Below, piece after piece: positions 9,788 to 19,010 of a DNA stretch of 64,000 bases. Below the pieces are notes generated by a model. The model was not told the origin of the DNA and did not search any database. It saw only the letters and a program-made list of their open reading frames with translations. The stretch's first letter is position 1, and each line of letters opens with the position of its first letter. This DNA is from Cyclobacteriaceae bacterium (GTDB taxonomy: Bacteria; Bacteroidota; Bacteroidia; Cytophagales; Cyclobacteriaceae). Both the position numbers and the translations under genes were made by a program. The stretch is from contig JAKLJG010000008.1 in assembly GCA_023151255.1 (NCBI GenBank), positions 62,001 to 126,000 on the forward strand, given 5' to 3'.

Positions 9788-12700
9788 GCAAATACACACT
9801 TATACTAATAACAGCCTGTATATTCCTGTCAACTTGCCGTCAGCAGCAAAGTGACTGGGTATTTGTACCGGCATCACACACCGGCATATCGTTTTCCAAT
9901 ACGCTTGTTGAAGATGAGAAAAATAATATTATAGAATATCTCTATTTCTATAATGGTGCAGGTGTGGCAGCGGGCGATATTAACAATGATGGTCTTACCG
10001 ATCTCTTTTTTGTATCCAATCAGGGTTACAATACACTGTATTTGAATAAGGGGAATTTTAAATTCATGGATATTACCCAGGCAGCCGGAATCAAATCACA
10101 TCGGATATGGGAGACGGGTGTAACCATGGGCGACATTAATGGTGACGGGTTTCTTGACATTTATGTGTGTGGTGTTGGCGGATACAGGCATTTCAATGGC
10201 CGTAATCAATTGTACATTAATAATGGTGATTTAACGTTTACCGAACAGGCGGCCGCATTTGGTATTGATTTTTCCGGATTCTCAACACACGCCAGTTTTT
10301 TTGATTATGATAATGATGGGGATTTGGATATGTATTTGCTTAATCACAGCGTCCATACCCCGCGTTCATATGCGCCCGGTGATGCACGCTTATTAAGCGA
10401 TTCACTTTCGGGAGACAAACTTTACAAGAATCAACTAATTGAATCGGGGAAGGCATTTTTTATCGATGTTACAAAACAGGCCGGCATTCTTAACAGCCAT
10501 GTCGGATACGGATTGGGTTTAGCAGTGGCTGATGTAAACTGGGACGGCTTTGTTGATCTGTACATCGGCAATGATTTTCATGAAAATGACTACCTGTACA
10601 TCAATAATGGCGATGGCACTTTCAAGGAAACTATCCGTAACGCAACAACACATTCAAGCCGGTTTTCAATGGGCAATGATATTGCTGATTTTAATAATGA
10701 TTTATGGCCGGATATAATAGCGGTTGATATGCAGCCGAAAAATGAACAGGTTCGAAAACGCTCGGCCGGTGAAGATGCGTATGATATTTTCAATTTTAAA
10801 CTTAACTACGGGTACCACGCCCAGGTTGCACGAAACACCCTGCAGTTAAATGCCGGAATGTATAAGGCAAATCCGCTATTCAGCGAGGTGGCTTACCTTG
10901 CCGGCATTGCTTCTACTGATTGGAGCTGGGGGCCCCTGTTTGCAGATTTTAATAACGATGGTTTAAAAGACCTGTACATTACCAACGGCATTGTACGAAG
11001 GCCCAATGATATGGACTATATCAGTTACATAGCCGATGACTCCGTCCAGCTTTCACTTCAGGTTTTTGATAAGAAGGATCTGCAAATACTGACTAAAATG
11101 CCAGAAGGTAAAGTATCTAATTTTCTGTTCCTTAATCGTTCAAACTATACATTTCAGGATATAACACACTCGGCCGGTCTTTTACGCCCTTCATTCTCCA
11201 ATGGGGCCACGTACGCTGATCTGGATAATGATGGCGACTTGGATTTAGCTGTAAATAACATCAATGAAACAGCCTACATTATTCAGAATAATACGGGTAG
11301 GAAGCAGGGTAATTACTTAGCTGTTTCACTTCGCGGCCCCGAAGGAAATACATTTGGGGTGGGGGCCAAAGTAGTACTGTTTACCAATGGTGCTCGGCAA
11401 CTGCAACACCTTATGCCTGCCCGGGGTTGGTGTTCATCAGTTGATTTTCGGCTTCATTTTGGCCTGGGCAGGCACGCTTTAATCGATTCTGTAATGGTTA
11501 TTTGGCCCGGTAACCGTGTGCAGGTTGTTAAGTCGATAGCCGCAAACCAGCAGGTTACTATTGATTATAGCAACAGCAGTGGGGCTTTTGCTTACAATGA
11601 TTTATTTGATGACCAGCATTTTCTACTTACCCCAATAACTTCCGCGCCTGATTACCGGCACATTGAAAACGATTACAATGCCTTTGCTTCCGAAACACTT
11701 ATTCCGCATATGTTGTCTGAACAGGGACCACCCATTGCAGTGGGCGATGTTAACGGAGATGGGTTGGATGATTTTTTTATCGGGGGAGGCAGGGGCCAAA
11801 GTGGTGGATTATTTATTCAATCAACTGATGGAAGTTTTAAACATTCTTATCAGCCGGCATTCCTTGCAGATGCTGCTGATGAAGACACAGCTGCTGCTTT
11901 TGCTGATGTTGACGGAGATGGTGATCCGGACCTGGTAGTGGCAGCTGGCGGTCAGGAAAGTAATTATCGGTTAATTCCGCGACTCTATGTTAACAAAGAA
12001 GGTCGGTTTGAGAAGCATGTGTTTCCTCCAGTCTCAATTAACGCATCCTGCATCCGGCCAACTGATTTTGATAACGATGGCGATGTTGATTTGTTTATTG
12101 GCTCTAGTGTTATACCGGGCTTGTACGGAATGAGCCCGGTGAGTTTTTTATTCAATAATGATGGTGGTGGAAATTTTTCAGTCAATCAAACCTGGTTAGC
12201 GCATACAAGTTTCAATAATGTTACCCGCGTACGACCGGGCATGGTAAAAGATGCCTCCTGGTCTGACATTAATGGCGATGGCTTGCCGGACCTGATGTTG
12301 CTGGGTGAATGGATGCCCGTAACTTTATTAATACAACAGCCCAATCACACATTCTTAAATAAAACAGAGTCATACGGACTGGCAGAAACTTACGGGTTGT
12401 GGAACGCTATGCTTGCCTCCGATTTGGATAATGATGGCGATGTAGACTTTGTATGTGGTAACCTGGGATTAAATTCACGACTTACGGCTTCAGCCAGCAA
12501 ACCCCTGCAAATGTTATTGGGTGATTTTGATGCTAACCAGAGTTCTGATCACATTCTCATTTATTATAATGGCGATTCGGCCTATATTTTTCCTACACGC
12601 GACCAACTGATAAAGCAGTTGCCTTTTTTAAAGAAGAAGCTGCTCAGGTATAAGGATTATTCAACAATACGGGTAGAAAACCTATTGTCGGACGAACAAT

Positions 12701-13098
12701 TGGCACGTGGCAGTAAACTTATGGTTACGGAATTATCATCGGTAGTGCTGGAGAATGCTGACGGGAAATTTATTGTTAGGCCGCTGCCCATTGAAGCTCA
12801 ACTGTTTCCGGTGTGGGGTATTGAAGCTGACGACCTGGATGGGGATGGGGTTTTGGATATTCTGCTTGCCGGTAATCAATCCGAAGTGCAGCCTGAAATC
12901 GGACCGCATGATGCGGGCCTTGGTTTGGTACTCAAGGGAATCGGTGGTTGCCAATTTCAATCGATTGCACCTAATACTTCAGGCTTTGTTATTACCGGTG
13001 ACGTTCGCAGTTCAGGAACTTTACGCGCAAGTAATAATCAGCGCTTGTATCTTTTTGGCAGAAATGGCAGCTCTTTAATTATCTTTAAGAGAAACTAG
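9784..13098 (+). CDS. FG-GAP/VCBS repeat protein with ASPIC/UnbV domain; paralog 3
   Basis: Same architecture ('AAGDINNDGLTDLFFVSN', 'VDFRLHFGLGRHALIDSVMVIWPGNRVQVV'); lipobox FLSTC. Confidence 0.9.
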   Translation: MSKYTLILITACIFLSTCRQQQSDWVFVPASHTGISFSNTLVEDEKNNIIEYLYFYNGAGVAAGDINNDGLTDLFFVSNQGYNTLYLNKGNFKFMDITQAAGIKSHRIWETGVTMGDINGDGFLDIYVCGVGGYRHFNGRNQLYINNGDLTFTEQAAAFGIDFSGFSTHASFFDYDNDGDLDMYLLNHSVHTPRSYAPGDARLLSDSLSGDKLYKNQLIESGKAFFIDVTKQAGILNSHVGYGLGLAVADVNWDGFVDLYIGNDFHENDYLYINNGDGTFKETIRNATTHSSRFSMGNDIADFNNDLWPDIIAVDMQPKNEQVRKRSAGEDAYDIFNFKLNYGYHAQVARNTLQLNAGMYKANPLFSEVAYLAGIASTDWSWGPLFADFNNDGLKDLYITNGIVRRPNDMDYISYIADDSVQLSLQVFDKKDLQILTKMPEGKVSNFLFLNRSNYTFQDITHSAGLLRPSFSNGATYADLDNDGDLDLAVNNINETAYIIQNNTGRKQGNYLAVSLRGPEGNTFGVGAKVVLFTNGARQLQHLMPARGWCSSVDFRLHFGLGRHALIDSVMVIWPGNRVQVVKSIAANQQVTIDYSNSSGAFAYNDLFDDQHFLLTPITSAPDYRHIENDYNAFASETLIPHMLSEQGPPIAVGDVNGDGLDDFFIGGGRGQSGGLFIQSTDGSFKHSYQPAFLADAADEDTAAAFADVDGDGDPDLVVAAGGQESNYRLIPRLYVNKEGRFEKHVFPPVSINASCIRPTDFDNDGDVDLFIGSSVIPGLYGMSPVSFLFNNDGGGNFSVNQTWLAHTSFNNVTRVRPGMVKDASWSDINGDGLPDLMLLGEWMPVTLLIQQPNHTFLNKTESYGLAETYGLWNAMLASDLDNDGDVDFVCGNLGLNSRLTASASKPLQMLLGDFDANQSSDHILIYYNGDSAYIFPTRDQLIKQLPFLKKKLLRYKDYSTIRVENLLSDEQLARGSKLMVTELSSVVLENADGKFIVRPLPIEAQLFPVWGIEADDLDGDGVLDILLAGNQSEVQPEIGPHDAGLGLVLKGIGGCQFQSIAPNTSGFVITGDVRSSGTLRASNNQRLYLFGRNGSSLIIFKRN

Positions 13099-13105
13099 CA
13101 AATTA

Positions 13106-15124
13106 ATGATTCGCCTGGTTGCTATATTCTGCATCTCTTCTTCACACCTGTGTGCGCAGTCTGAATGGATAATTACGGCATCCAATATAAATCCCGCCAA
13201 CTATTACGGTGTTACTGTGGCCAATGGCATGATAGGTTTGGTCTCATCGCCCGAACCGATGAAGGTGAAAGACGTTGTGTTGAATGGTGTATATGATTAT
13301 TATCAACGCGGTCGGGTATCCAATATACTTAAATCGTTCAATCATGTAAACATCAACCTCGATGTAGACGGCATGCGTGTTACCCGTAAGGATATTTCAG
13401 GGTACCGTCAGGAACTCGATATGAAACAGGCAATGCTGACAACCCGTTTTGATGTGAGTGACAAAGTCAATGTAACCCACTCCCTGGTGGCGCTCAGGCA
13501 CTTACCCTATACGGCTTTGAGTATAGTTACTGTTTCGGCCAACAAGAATGTGCGCATAACCCCGATGAGCGTAATTGAAGCGCCAGACCACCTTACCGAG
13601 GTTAGAAACTATTACAGCGAAATTGACAGACCCCATGTTAAAATACCGCTGCTAACTTCGGTGGCAAGAAGTCCTTCGGGTAAACACGTTGTTGCGGCAA
13701 GCAATAGTTTCATCTTCAATGAGCCTCATGGCAGTGAGCCGAAGATAATTCATGAAGACTGGGACTATAGCATGCACCTGGCCAAGTTTACAAAAGAACT
13801 TAAAGCAGGAGAGTCGTACACGTTTAGCATAGTTTCTTCAGCAACCTCTACAGCACACTTTGGCGATCCGCACAACGAAGCCGAGCGCCTTACCATTTTT
13901 GCAATGCTGGAGCGAACCGAACAACTGATGAAGCGGCACACCGAAGCCTGGAACAAACTCTGGCAAAGTGATATTGTAATAACGGGAGATTTGCAGATTC
14001 AAAAGGATATCAGGTTTTCGCTTTACCATTTATACTCATTTGCCCGCGAAGGCACAGCCTACAGCCTTTCGCCTATGGGCCTTAGTGGGTTGGGGTATAA
14101 CGGTCACGTTTTCTGGGATACAGAATTGTGGATGTATCCGCCATTGCTTGTGCTTAAACCCGAAATTGCCAAATCACTGTTGGAATACAGATACCAGCGG
14201 TTGGAAGCTGCAAAGCAAAATGCCTTTTCACATGGCTTTAAAGGGGCTATGTTTCCGTGGGAGTCATCAGCCGAAGGTTCGGAAGATACACCTGTATGGG
14301 CCCTGACGGGCCCCTTCCAGCACCACATTACCGGATGCGTTGGCTGGGCTTTTTGGAAATACTATCAGGTAACTAAAGATAAGACCTGGCTTCGCGATCG
14401 GGGGTATCCTGTTTTAAAAGAAGTGGCCGATTTCTGGGCAAGCCGGGTAGAACGAAAAGGACCAGGCCGCTATGAAATTACCAATGTAATTGGCGCCAAT
14501 GAATGGCAGGAGAATATCAATAACAACGCCTTTACCAATGGAATGGCCCGAACTGTTTTACGCTATGCTACACAAGCCGCAAAAGAACTTGGATTTATGC
14601 CCGACCCGGATTGGGAGCATGTGGCCCAAAATATTCCTATTCTTAAGTTTCCCGATGGTACCACGCGCGAGAATGAAACCTATAACGGTGAAATGATAAA
14701 ACAGGCTGATGTAAACCTGCTGGCATTTCCGTTGGAAGTCATTTCTGAAAAAGCACAAATCGAAAAAGACTTAACCTTTTACGAAACAAAAATGTCGCCC
14801 GATGGTCCCGCAATGGGCTTTGCAGTCTTAGCAACGTTATATGCCCGGCTAGGCAAACCAGATAAAGCGTATGATATTTTCTTAAAGAGCTATAAACCCA
14901 ATGAGGTACCTCCCTTTGGTGTGCTTGCCGAGACAGCTGGTGGAACAAATCCATATTTTGCTACCGGTGCCGGAGGCATGCTGCAGACTGTCTTGTTTGG
15001 GTTTGCCGGACTTCAGATTTCCGATGCCGGTATCAGCCAGCAAAAAAGGCCACTTCCTTCTGGTTGGCGATCGGTAGAGGTAAAGGGAGTGGGCGTTAAC
15101 AGGATTACAATTGTTCAAAAATAG
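13106..15124 (+). CDS. Secreted glycoside hydrolase family 65-like protein
   Basis: Signal peptide (MIRLVAIFCISSSHLCAQ) and GH65-like motifs 'GHVFWDTELWMYPPLLVLKPEIAKSLLEYRYQRL', 'GANEWQENINNNAFTNGMA' (predicted catalytic Glu region). Confidence 0.85.
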   Translation: MIRLVAIFCISSSHLCAQSEWIITASNINPANYYGVTVANGMIGLVSSPEPMKVKDVVLNGVYDYYQRGRVSNILKSFNHVNINLDVDGMRVTRKDISGYRQELDMKQAMLTTRFDVSDKVNVTHSLVALRHLPYTALSIVTVSANKNVRITPMSVIEAPDHLTEVRNYYSEIDRPHVKIPLLTSVARSPSGKHVVAASNSFIFNEPHGSEPKIIHEDWDYSMHLAKFTKELKAGESYTFSIVSSATSTAHFGDPHNEAERLTIFAMLERTEQLMKRHTEAWNKLWQSDIVITGDLQIQKDIRFSLYHLYSFAREGTAYSLSPMGLSGLGYNGHVFWDTELWMYPPLLVLKPEIAKSLLEYRYQRLEAAKQNAFSHGFKGAMFPWESSAEGSEDTPVWALTGPFQHHITGCVGWAFWKYYQVTKDKTWLRDRGYPVLKEVADFWASRVERKGPGRYEITNVIGANEWQENINNNAFTNGMARTVLRYATQAAKELGFMPDPDWEHVAQNIPILKFPDGTTRENETYNGEMIKQADVNLLAFPLEVISEKAQIEKDLTFYETKMSPDGPAMGFAVLATLYARLGKPDKAYDIFLKSYKPNEVPPFGVLAETAGGTNPYFATGAGGMLQTVLFGFAGLQISDAGISQQKRPLPSGWRSVEVKGVGVNRITIVQK

Positions 15125-15131
15125 ATTTTAA

Positions 15132-16484
15132 ATGTGTATGGTAGGAGTTAGGTCTGTTCTTTTGTGTATTGTTCTTTTAGCAGGCTGTACTGGGGGCAAC
15201 AAAAATTATCAACCTATAGCCAACAATGCTGAATTTTTGCATCGTTCGATAAAAGCAATTACGGATCGCATCGTTTACGATATCTTCTCGCCACCGGTGG
15301 CCAGCCGTATTTATGCCTATACATGTGTAGCCGCGTATGAGGCGGTCGCACCTTTCCATGCTGATTTGATTTCGCTGGCCGGTCAGGTAAATGGCCTTGA
15401 AGCACTTCCTCAGCCTGAGGCCGGGCTTGAATATGTGCACACACTGGTGTCTGTTCAGGCAGCATTGCAGGTAGGTAGGGCACTTATTTTTTCCGAATCC
15501 GATCTGGATGAATTTTATAACCAAATAATGAACGAGTTTAAGCAAACAGGTATTCCTGATGATGTTTTCGAGCGTTCGGTAGCTTATGGTAAAATTGTAG
15601 CCCAGCATATACTGGCATGGGCTGATAAAGACAACTACAAACAGTCTAGATCCTTTCCTAAATTCACGATTACCCAGGATCCGGCCCGCTGGCGGCCTAC
15701 TCCTCCGGCTTATATGGATGCCGTTGAACCCCACTGGACTACCATCCGGCCTTTTGTGTTAGACTCATCCACTCAGTTTATGCCTGCCCCGCCTATTCCA
15801 TTTTCGGCCAAAAAGGATAGCCCGTTTTACAATGCGGCTTATGTGGTTTATGAAGCAGGTAAAAATTTAACAGAAGAACAGCGCCAGATTGCCTCCTTCT
15901 GGGATTGCAACCCTTTTGTCATGAATGTGCACGGTCACGTTATGTTTGCTTCTAAGAAAATTTCTCCGGGTGGTCATTGGATAAATATTGTTCGTGTTGC
16001 CTGCACTAAAAATCAGGCTGACATAGCCACCTCTGCTGAAGTTTATGCCCGTGTTGCACTGGCGCTTGCCGATGGGTTTATCAGTTGCTGGGATGAAAAA
16101 TACCGGAGCAACTTAGTGCGACCGGAAACCTACATCAATCAATTTATTGACCAGAACTGGATACCTTTCCTTCAAACCCCGCCATTTCCTGAACACACCA
16201 GCGGGCATAGTGTTATCTCAACAGCAGCCGCGGTAACGCTAACTAATTTCTTTGGAGATAATTTTGAATTTACGGATGATACGGAATTAGAGTTTGGCTT
16301 GCCCGGGCGTAGTTTTAAATCCTTTATTGAGGCCAGCCAGGAAGCCGCCATAAGCCGGTTTTACGGGGGAATTCATTATATGGCAGCTATTGAGGAAGGT
16401 GTTAAACAAGGCCGTAAAGTTGGCGAATGGGTAGTGGCCAACATTACCACCAGAAAGAACCCCGCAGCACCAGTTAGTCCTTAA
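15132..16484 (+). CDS. Vanadium-dependent haloperoxidase / PAP2-superfamily lipoprotein
   Basis: Full signature KYRSNLVRP (KX6RP), EHTSGHS, SRFYGGIH (SRX5H); lipobox VLLAGC. Confidence 0.88.
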   Translation: MCMVGVRSVLLCIVLLAGCTGGNKNYQPIANNAEFLHRSIKAITDRIVYDIFSPPVASRIYAYTCVAAYEAVAPFHADLISLAGQVNGLEALPQPEAGLEYVHTLVSVQAALQVGRALIFSESDLDEFYNQIMNEFKQTGIPDDVFERSVAYGKIVAQHILAWADKDNYKQSRSFPKFTITQDPARWRPTPPAYMDAVEPHWTTIRPFVLDSSTQFMPAPPIPFSAKKDSPFYNAAYVVYEAGKNLTEEQRQIASFWDCNPFVMNVHGHVMFASKKISPGGHWINIVRVACTKNQADIATSAEVYARVALALADGFISCWDEKYRSNLVRPETYINQFIDQNWIPFLQTPPFPEHTSGHSVISTAAAVTLTNFFGDNFEFTDDTELEFGLPGRSFKSFIEASQEAAISRFYGGIHYMAAIEEGVKQGRKVGEWVVANITTRKNPAAPVSP

Positions 16485-16487
16485 AGA

Positions 16488-17666
16488 ATGAAAAAACTGT
16501 TATTCATCATAACACTACCCATGTTGGTGGCTGTGGAAATAGCGCGTGTTTATTATATCATGCCATTCCCCGGAAGCCAGCAACAAAACTCGATTAAGCT
16601 GGCGTATTTTCTACATAATTACATTAACCTGTTCCGGCTTATTGGCATTGCTGGTATAGTTTACCTGACTTACTCGCTATTTCCCGTCAGCAACCGATTA
16701 GGAAAGTGGTTGATACTAGTGGCTATAGCTTTCTGGCTGGTAGTGATTTATATGTTCAACTTTAAGATGCAGGCCGATAAGATGTTTTACGAGCCCCGCA
16801 CAAAAAAGCTTTCACCGGTTTCTGAGAACAAAATATTACCTCAGCAATTGGTAATCGGGGTTACAATTAATAACCAATCAAAGGCTTACCCCATTGAAAT
16901 TATAGGATATCACCACCAGGTTCGCGACTCTGTTGGTGGTGTTCCTGTAATGGTTACGTATTGCACGGTTTGCCGTACCGGCCGTGTATTTAGTCCGCTC
17001 GTTAACGGTGAGCCGGAAACATTCAGGCTGGTAGGCATGGATCATTTCAATGCCATGTTTGAAGACAGTCGTACCAAATCATGGTGGCGGCAAGCAAATG
17101 GCGAAGCAATTGCCGGCCCGCTAAAGGGTTCTCAACTGAGTGAAATTCCCTCCGAGCAAATGACCCTTGCTGCCTGGGTAGCCCGCCATCCCAATACAAC
17201 TATCCTTCAGCCCGACAGCGAATTCAATGATTCGTATGAAAAGCTTGCTAACTATGATGAAGGAAAATCAAATAGTAAACTTACCGGTACCGACTCTGTT
17301 TCGTGGCAGGAAAAATCGTGGGTGGTTGGTATCAAACCTAACAACACACCACGAGCATACGATTGGATTGAACTTAGCCAGGCCCGGCTTATTAATGATG
17401 CGTTCGGGCGTGTGTTTACTTTGCTTGCGCTTGAGCCCGATTCAGCTTCTTTTCATGTATGGCTGCGGCCCGATTCGTTAAGCTTTGCGCTTAAAGATGG
17501 CGTGATAATAGATGAGCAGACTTCTTCCAGGTGGGATTGGAATGGTACCTGTACCGAAGGAGTATTGAAAGGTAACAGGCTTATATCGGTTCAATCGTAC
17601 CAGGAGTTCTGGCATTCCTGGCGAACTTTTAACCCGTCCACAACCCGGTATTTGGCACCCAACTGA
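16488..17666 (+). CDS. DUF3179 domain-containing membrane protein
   Basis: N-terminal TM segments, then 'VMVTYCTVCRTGRVFSPLVNGEPETFRLVGMDHFNAMFEDSRTKSWWRQANGEAIAGPLKGSQL', typical of DUF3179. Confidence 0.85.
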   Translation: MKKLLFIITLPMLVAVEIARVYYIMPFPGSQQQNSIKLAYFLHNYINLFRLIGIAGIVYLTYSLFPVSNRLGKWLILVAIAFWLVVIYMFNFKMQADKMFYEPRTKKLSPVSENKILPQQLVIGVTINNQSKAYPIEIIGYHHQVRDSVGGVPVMVTYCTVCRTGRVFSPLVNGEPETFRLVGMDHFNAMFEDSRTKSWWRQANGEAIAGPLKGSQLSEIPSEQMTLAAWVARHPNTTILQPDSEFNDSYEKLANYDEGKSNSKLTGTDSVSWQEKSWVVGIKPNNTPRAYDWIELSQARLINDAFGRVFTLLALEPDSASFHVWLRPDSLSFALKDGVIIDEQTSSRWDWNGTCTEGVLKGNRLISVQSYQEFWHSWRTFNPSTTRYLAPN

Positions 17667-17675
17667 TAACCTTTT

Positions 17676-19007
17676 ATGATCAAACCCCGCCTTACCTTCT
17701 GGCAGATCATCAACATGAATGTTGGCTTCTTCGGTATCCAATACTCGTTTGGTTTGCAACAAAGTGCTGTTAACCCGATTTACGATTTTCTGGGCGCCAC
17801 ACCCGATCAGATTCCGATGCTTAATCTGGCGGGTCCGGTAACCGGTTTGGTGGTGCAGCCGATAATCGGAGCGCTGAGTGATAAAACATGGAGCCCGAGG
17901 TGGGGTAGGCGGCATCCGTATTTTTTGGTAGGGGCCATCATCTGCAGTCTTGCACTTTTTCTTTACCCGTTCAGCAGTTCGCTATGGATGGCGGCCGGGT
18001 TGCTGTGGATTCTGGATGTTGGCAACAATACAGCCATGGAACCTTACCGTGCCTTTATTGCCGATAGGCTGCCGGCCGACCAGCAGCGGCTGGGGTTTCA
18101 GGCACAGAGTTTCTTCACAGGTTTTGGTCAGACCCTTGCCAATCTTTCGCTGTTTGCCTTTCCCATCATTATTATTGGTAAAACCGGGGCTATTCCTAAT
18201 TGGGTTTTTGCTTCTTTCTTTTTTGGTTCTTTTTGCTCGGTAGCTTCTGTTATTTGGAGCATCCGGGCTACTCCTGAACTGCCCCCCGATGAAGCGGAGC
18301 TTGCTCATATCCGATTGCAGAAATTAAACCTATTCAGCCCATTTAAAGATATTTTCACAGCCATCCGCCACATGCCCGCCATAATGTGGCAGCTCGCATT
18401 GGTTTACTTGTTTCAATGGTATGCCTTGTTTTGTTATTGGCAAAATGCATCCAAAAGTGTGGCTCTCTCAGTTTTTGGAATAACTCCTGCATCCAATCCG
18501 GATCGGTACGAGCAGGCGGTTAGCCTTACGGGATTGATAAACGGATGGTACAATATTGTAACATTTGCAACTGCCTTTGGCTTGGCTTGGCTGGCCAAGA
18601 AGTACAGCCCCAAATACATTCACCTGGTGTGCCTGGTGCTTGCAGGCACCGGCTTTATTTTCTTTCCGTTTATTGAATCAAAAGAGCTTCTGTTTGTGGC
18701 CATTACCGGTTTCGGAATAGGCTGGGCAAGCATGATGGGCATTCCATATTTGCTCGTGGTGGGTTCCATTCCGAAGGAGCGCTACGGAGTTTATATGGGC
18801 ATTATCAATACCATGATTGTTGTGCCCATGATTTTGCAAAATCTTACGTTCGGTTTTTTCCTTAAAAATTACCTCAACAACGATCCGCGAAACGCGGTAT
18901 TAACGGCCGGTATCCTGTTGTTACTAGCAGCCGTTGCGTTGCTTCGTATTAAACCGGTTGCTTCTTCAAATCAACATCGTGGGGTTATAAGAACGGGAGG
19001 ACATTAA
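17676..19007 (+). CDS. MFS transporter, SLC45/disaccharide-transporter-like
   Basis: About 12 TM segments; 'GPVTGLVVQPIIGALSDKTWSPRWGRRHPYFLVGAI' typical of the sucrose/maltose MFS subgroup; next to a GH13 alpha-glucosidase. Confidence 0.85.
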   Translation: MIKPRLTFWQIINMNVGFFGIQYSFGLQQSAVNPIYDFLGATPDQIPMLNLAGPVTGLVVQPIIGALSDKTWSPRWGRRHPYFLVGAIICSLALFLYPFSSSLWMAAGLLWILDVGNNTAMEPYRAFIADRLPADQQRLGFQAQSFFTGFGQTLANLSLFAFPIIIIGKTGAIPNWVFASFFFGSFCSVASVIWSIRATPELPPDEAELAHIRLQKLNLFSPFKDIFTAIRHMPAIMWQLALVYLFQWYALFCYWQNASKSVALSVFGITPASNPDRYEQAVSLTGLINGWYNIVTFATAFGLAWLAKKYSPKYIHLVCLVLAGTGFIFFPFIESKELLFVAITGFGIGWASMMGIPYLLVVGSIPKERYGVYMGIINTMIVVPMILQNLTFGFFLKNYLNNDPRNAVLTAGILLLLAAVALLRIKPVASSNQHRGVIRTGGH

Positions 19008-19010
19008 GTT

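Noticed and set aside
2587-13098. Three large FG-GAP genes as a recent tandem duplication or assembly duplication
   Set aside because: The protein sequences are clearly diverged across their length, so they are old paralogs and not an artefact.
15177-15734. 185-aa minus-strand ORF
   Set aside because: Antisense shadow of the haloperoxidase/PAP2 gene; the plus frame has complete active-site motifs.
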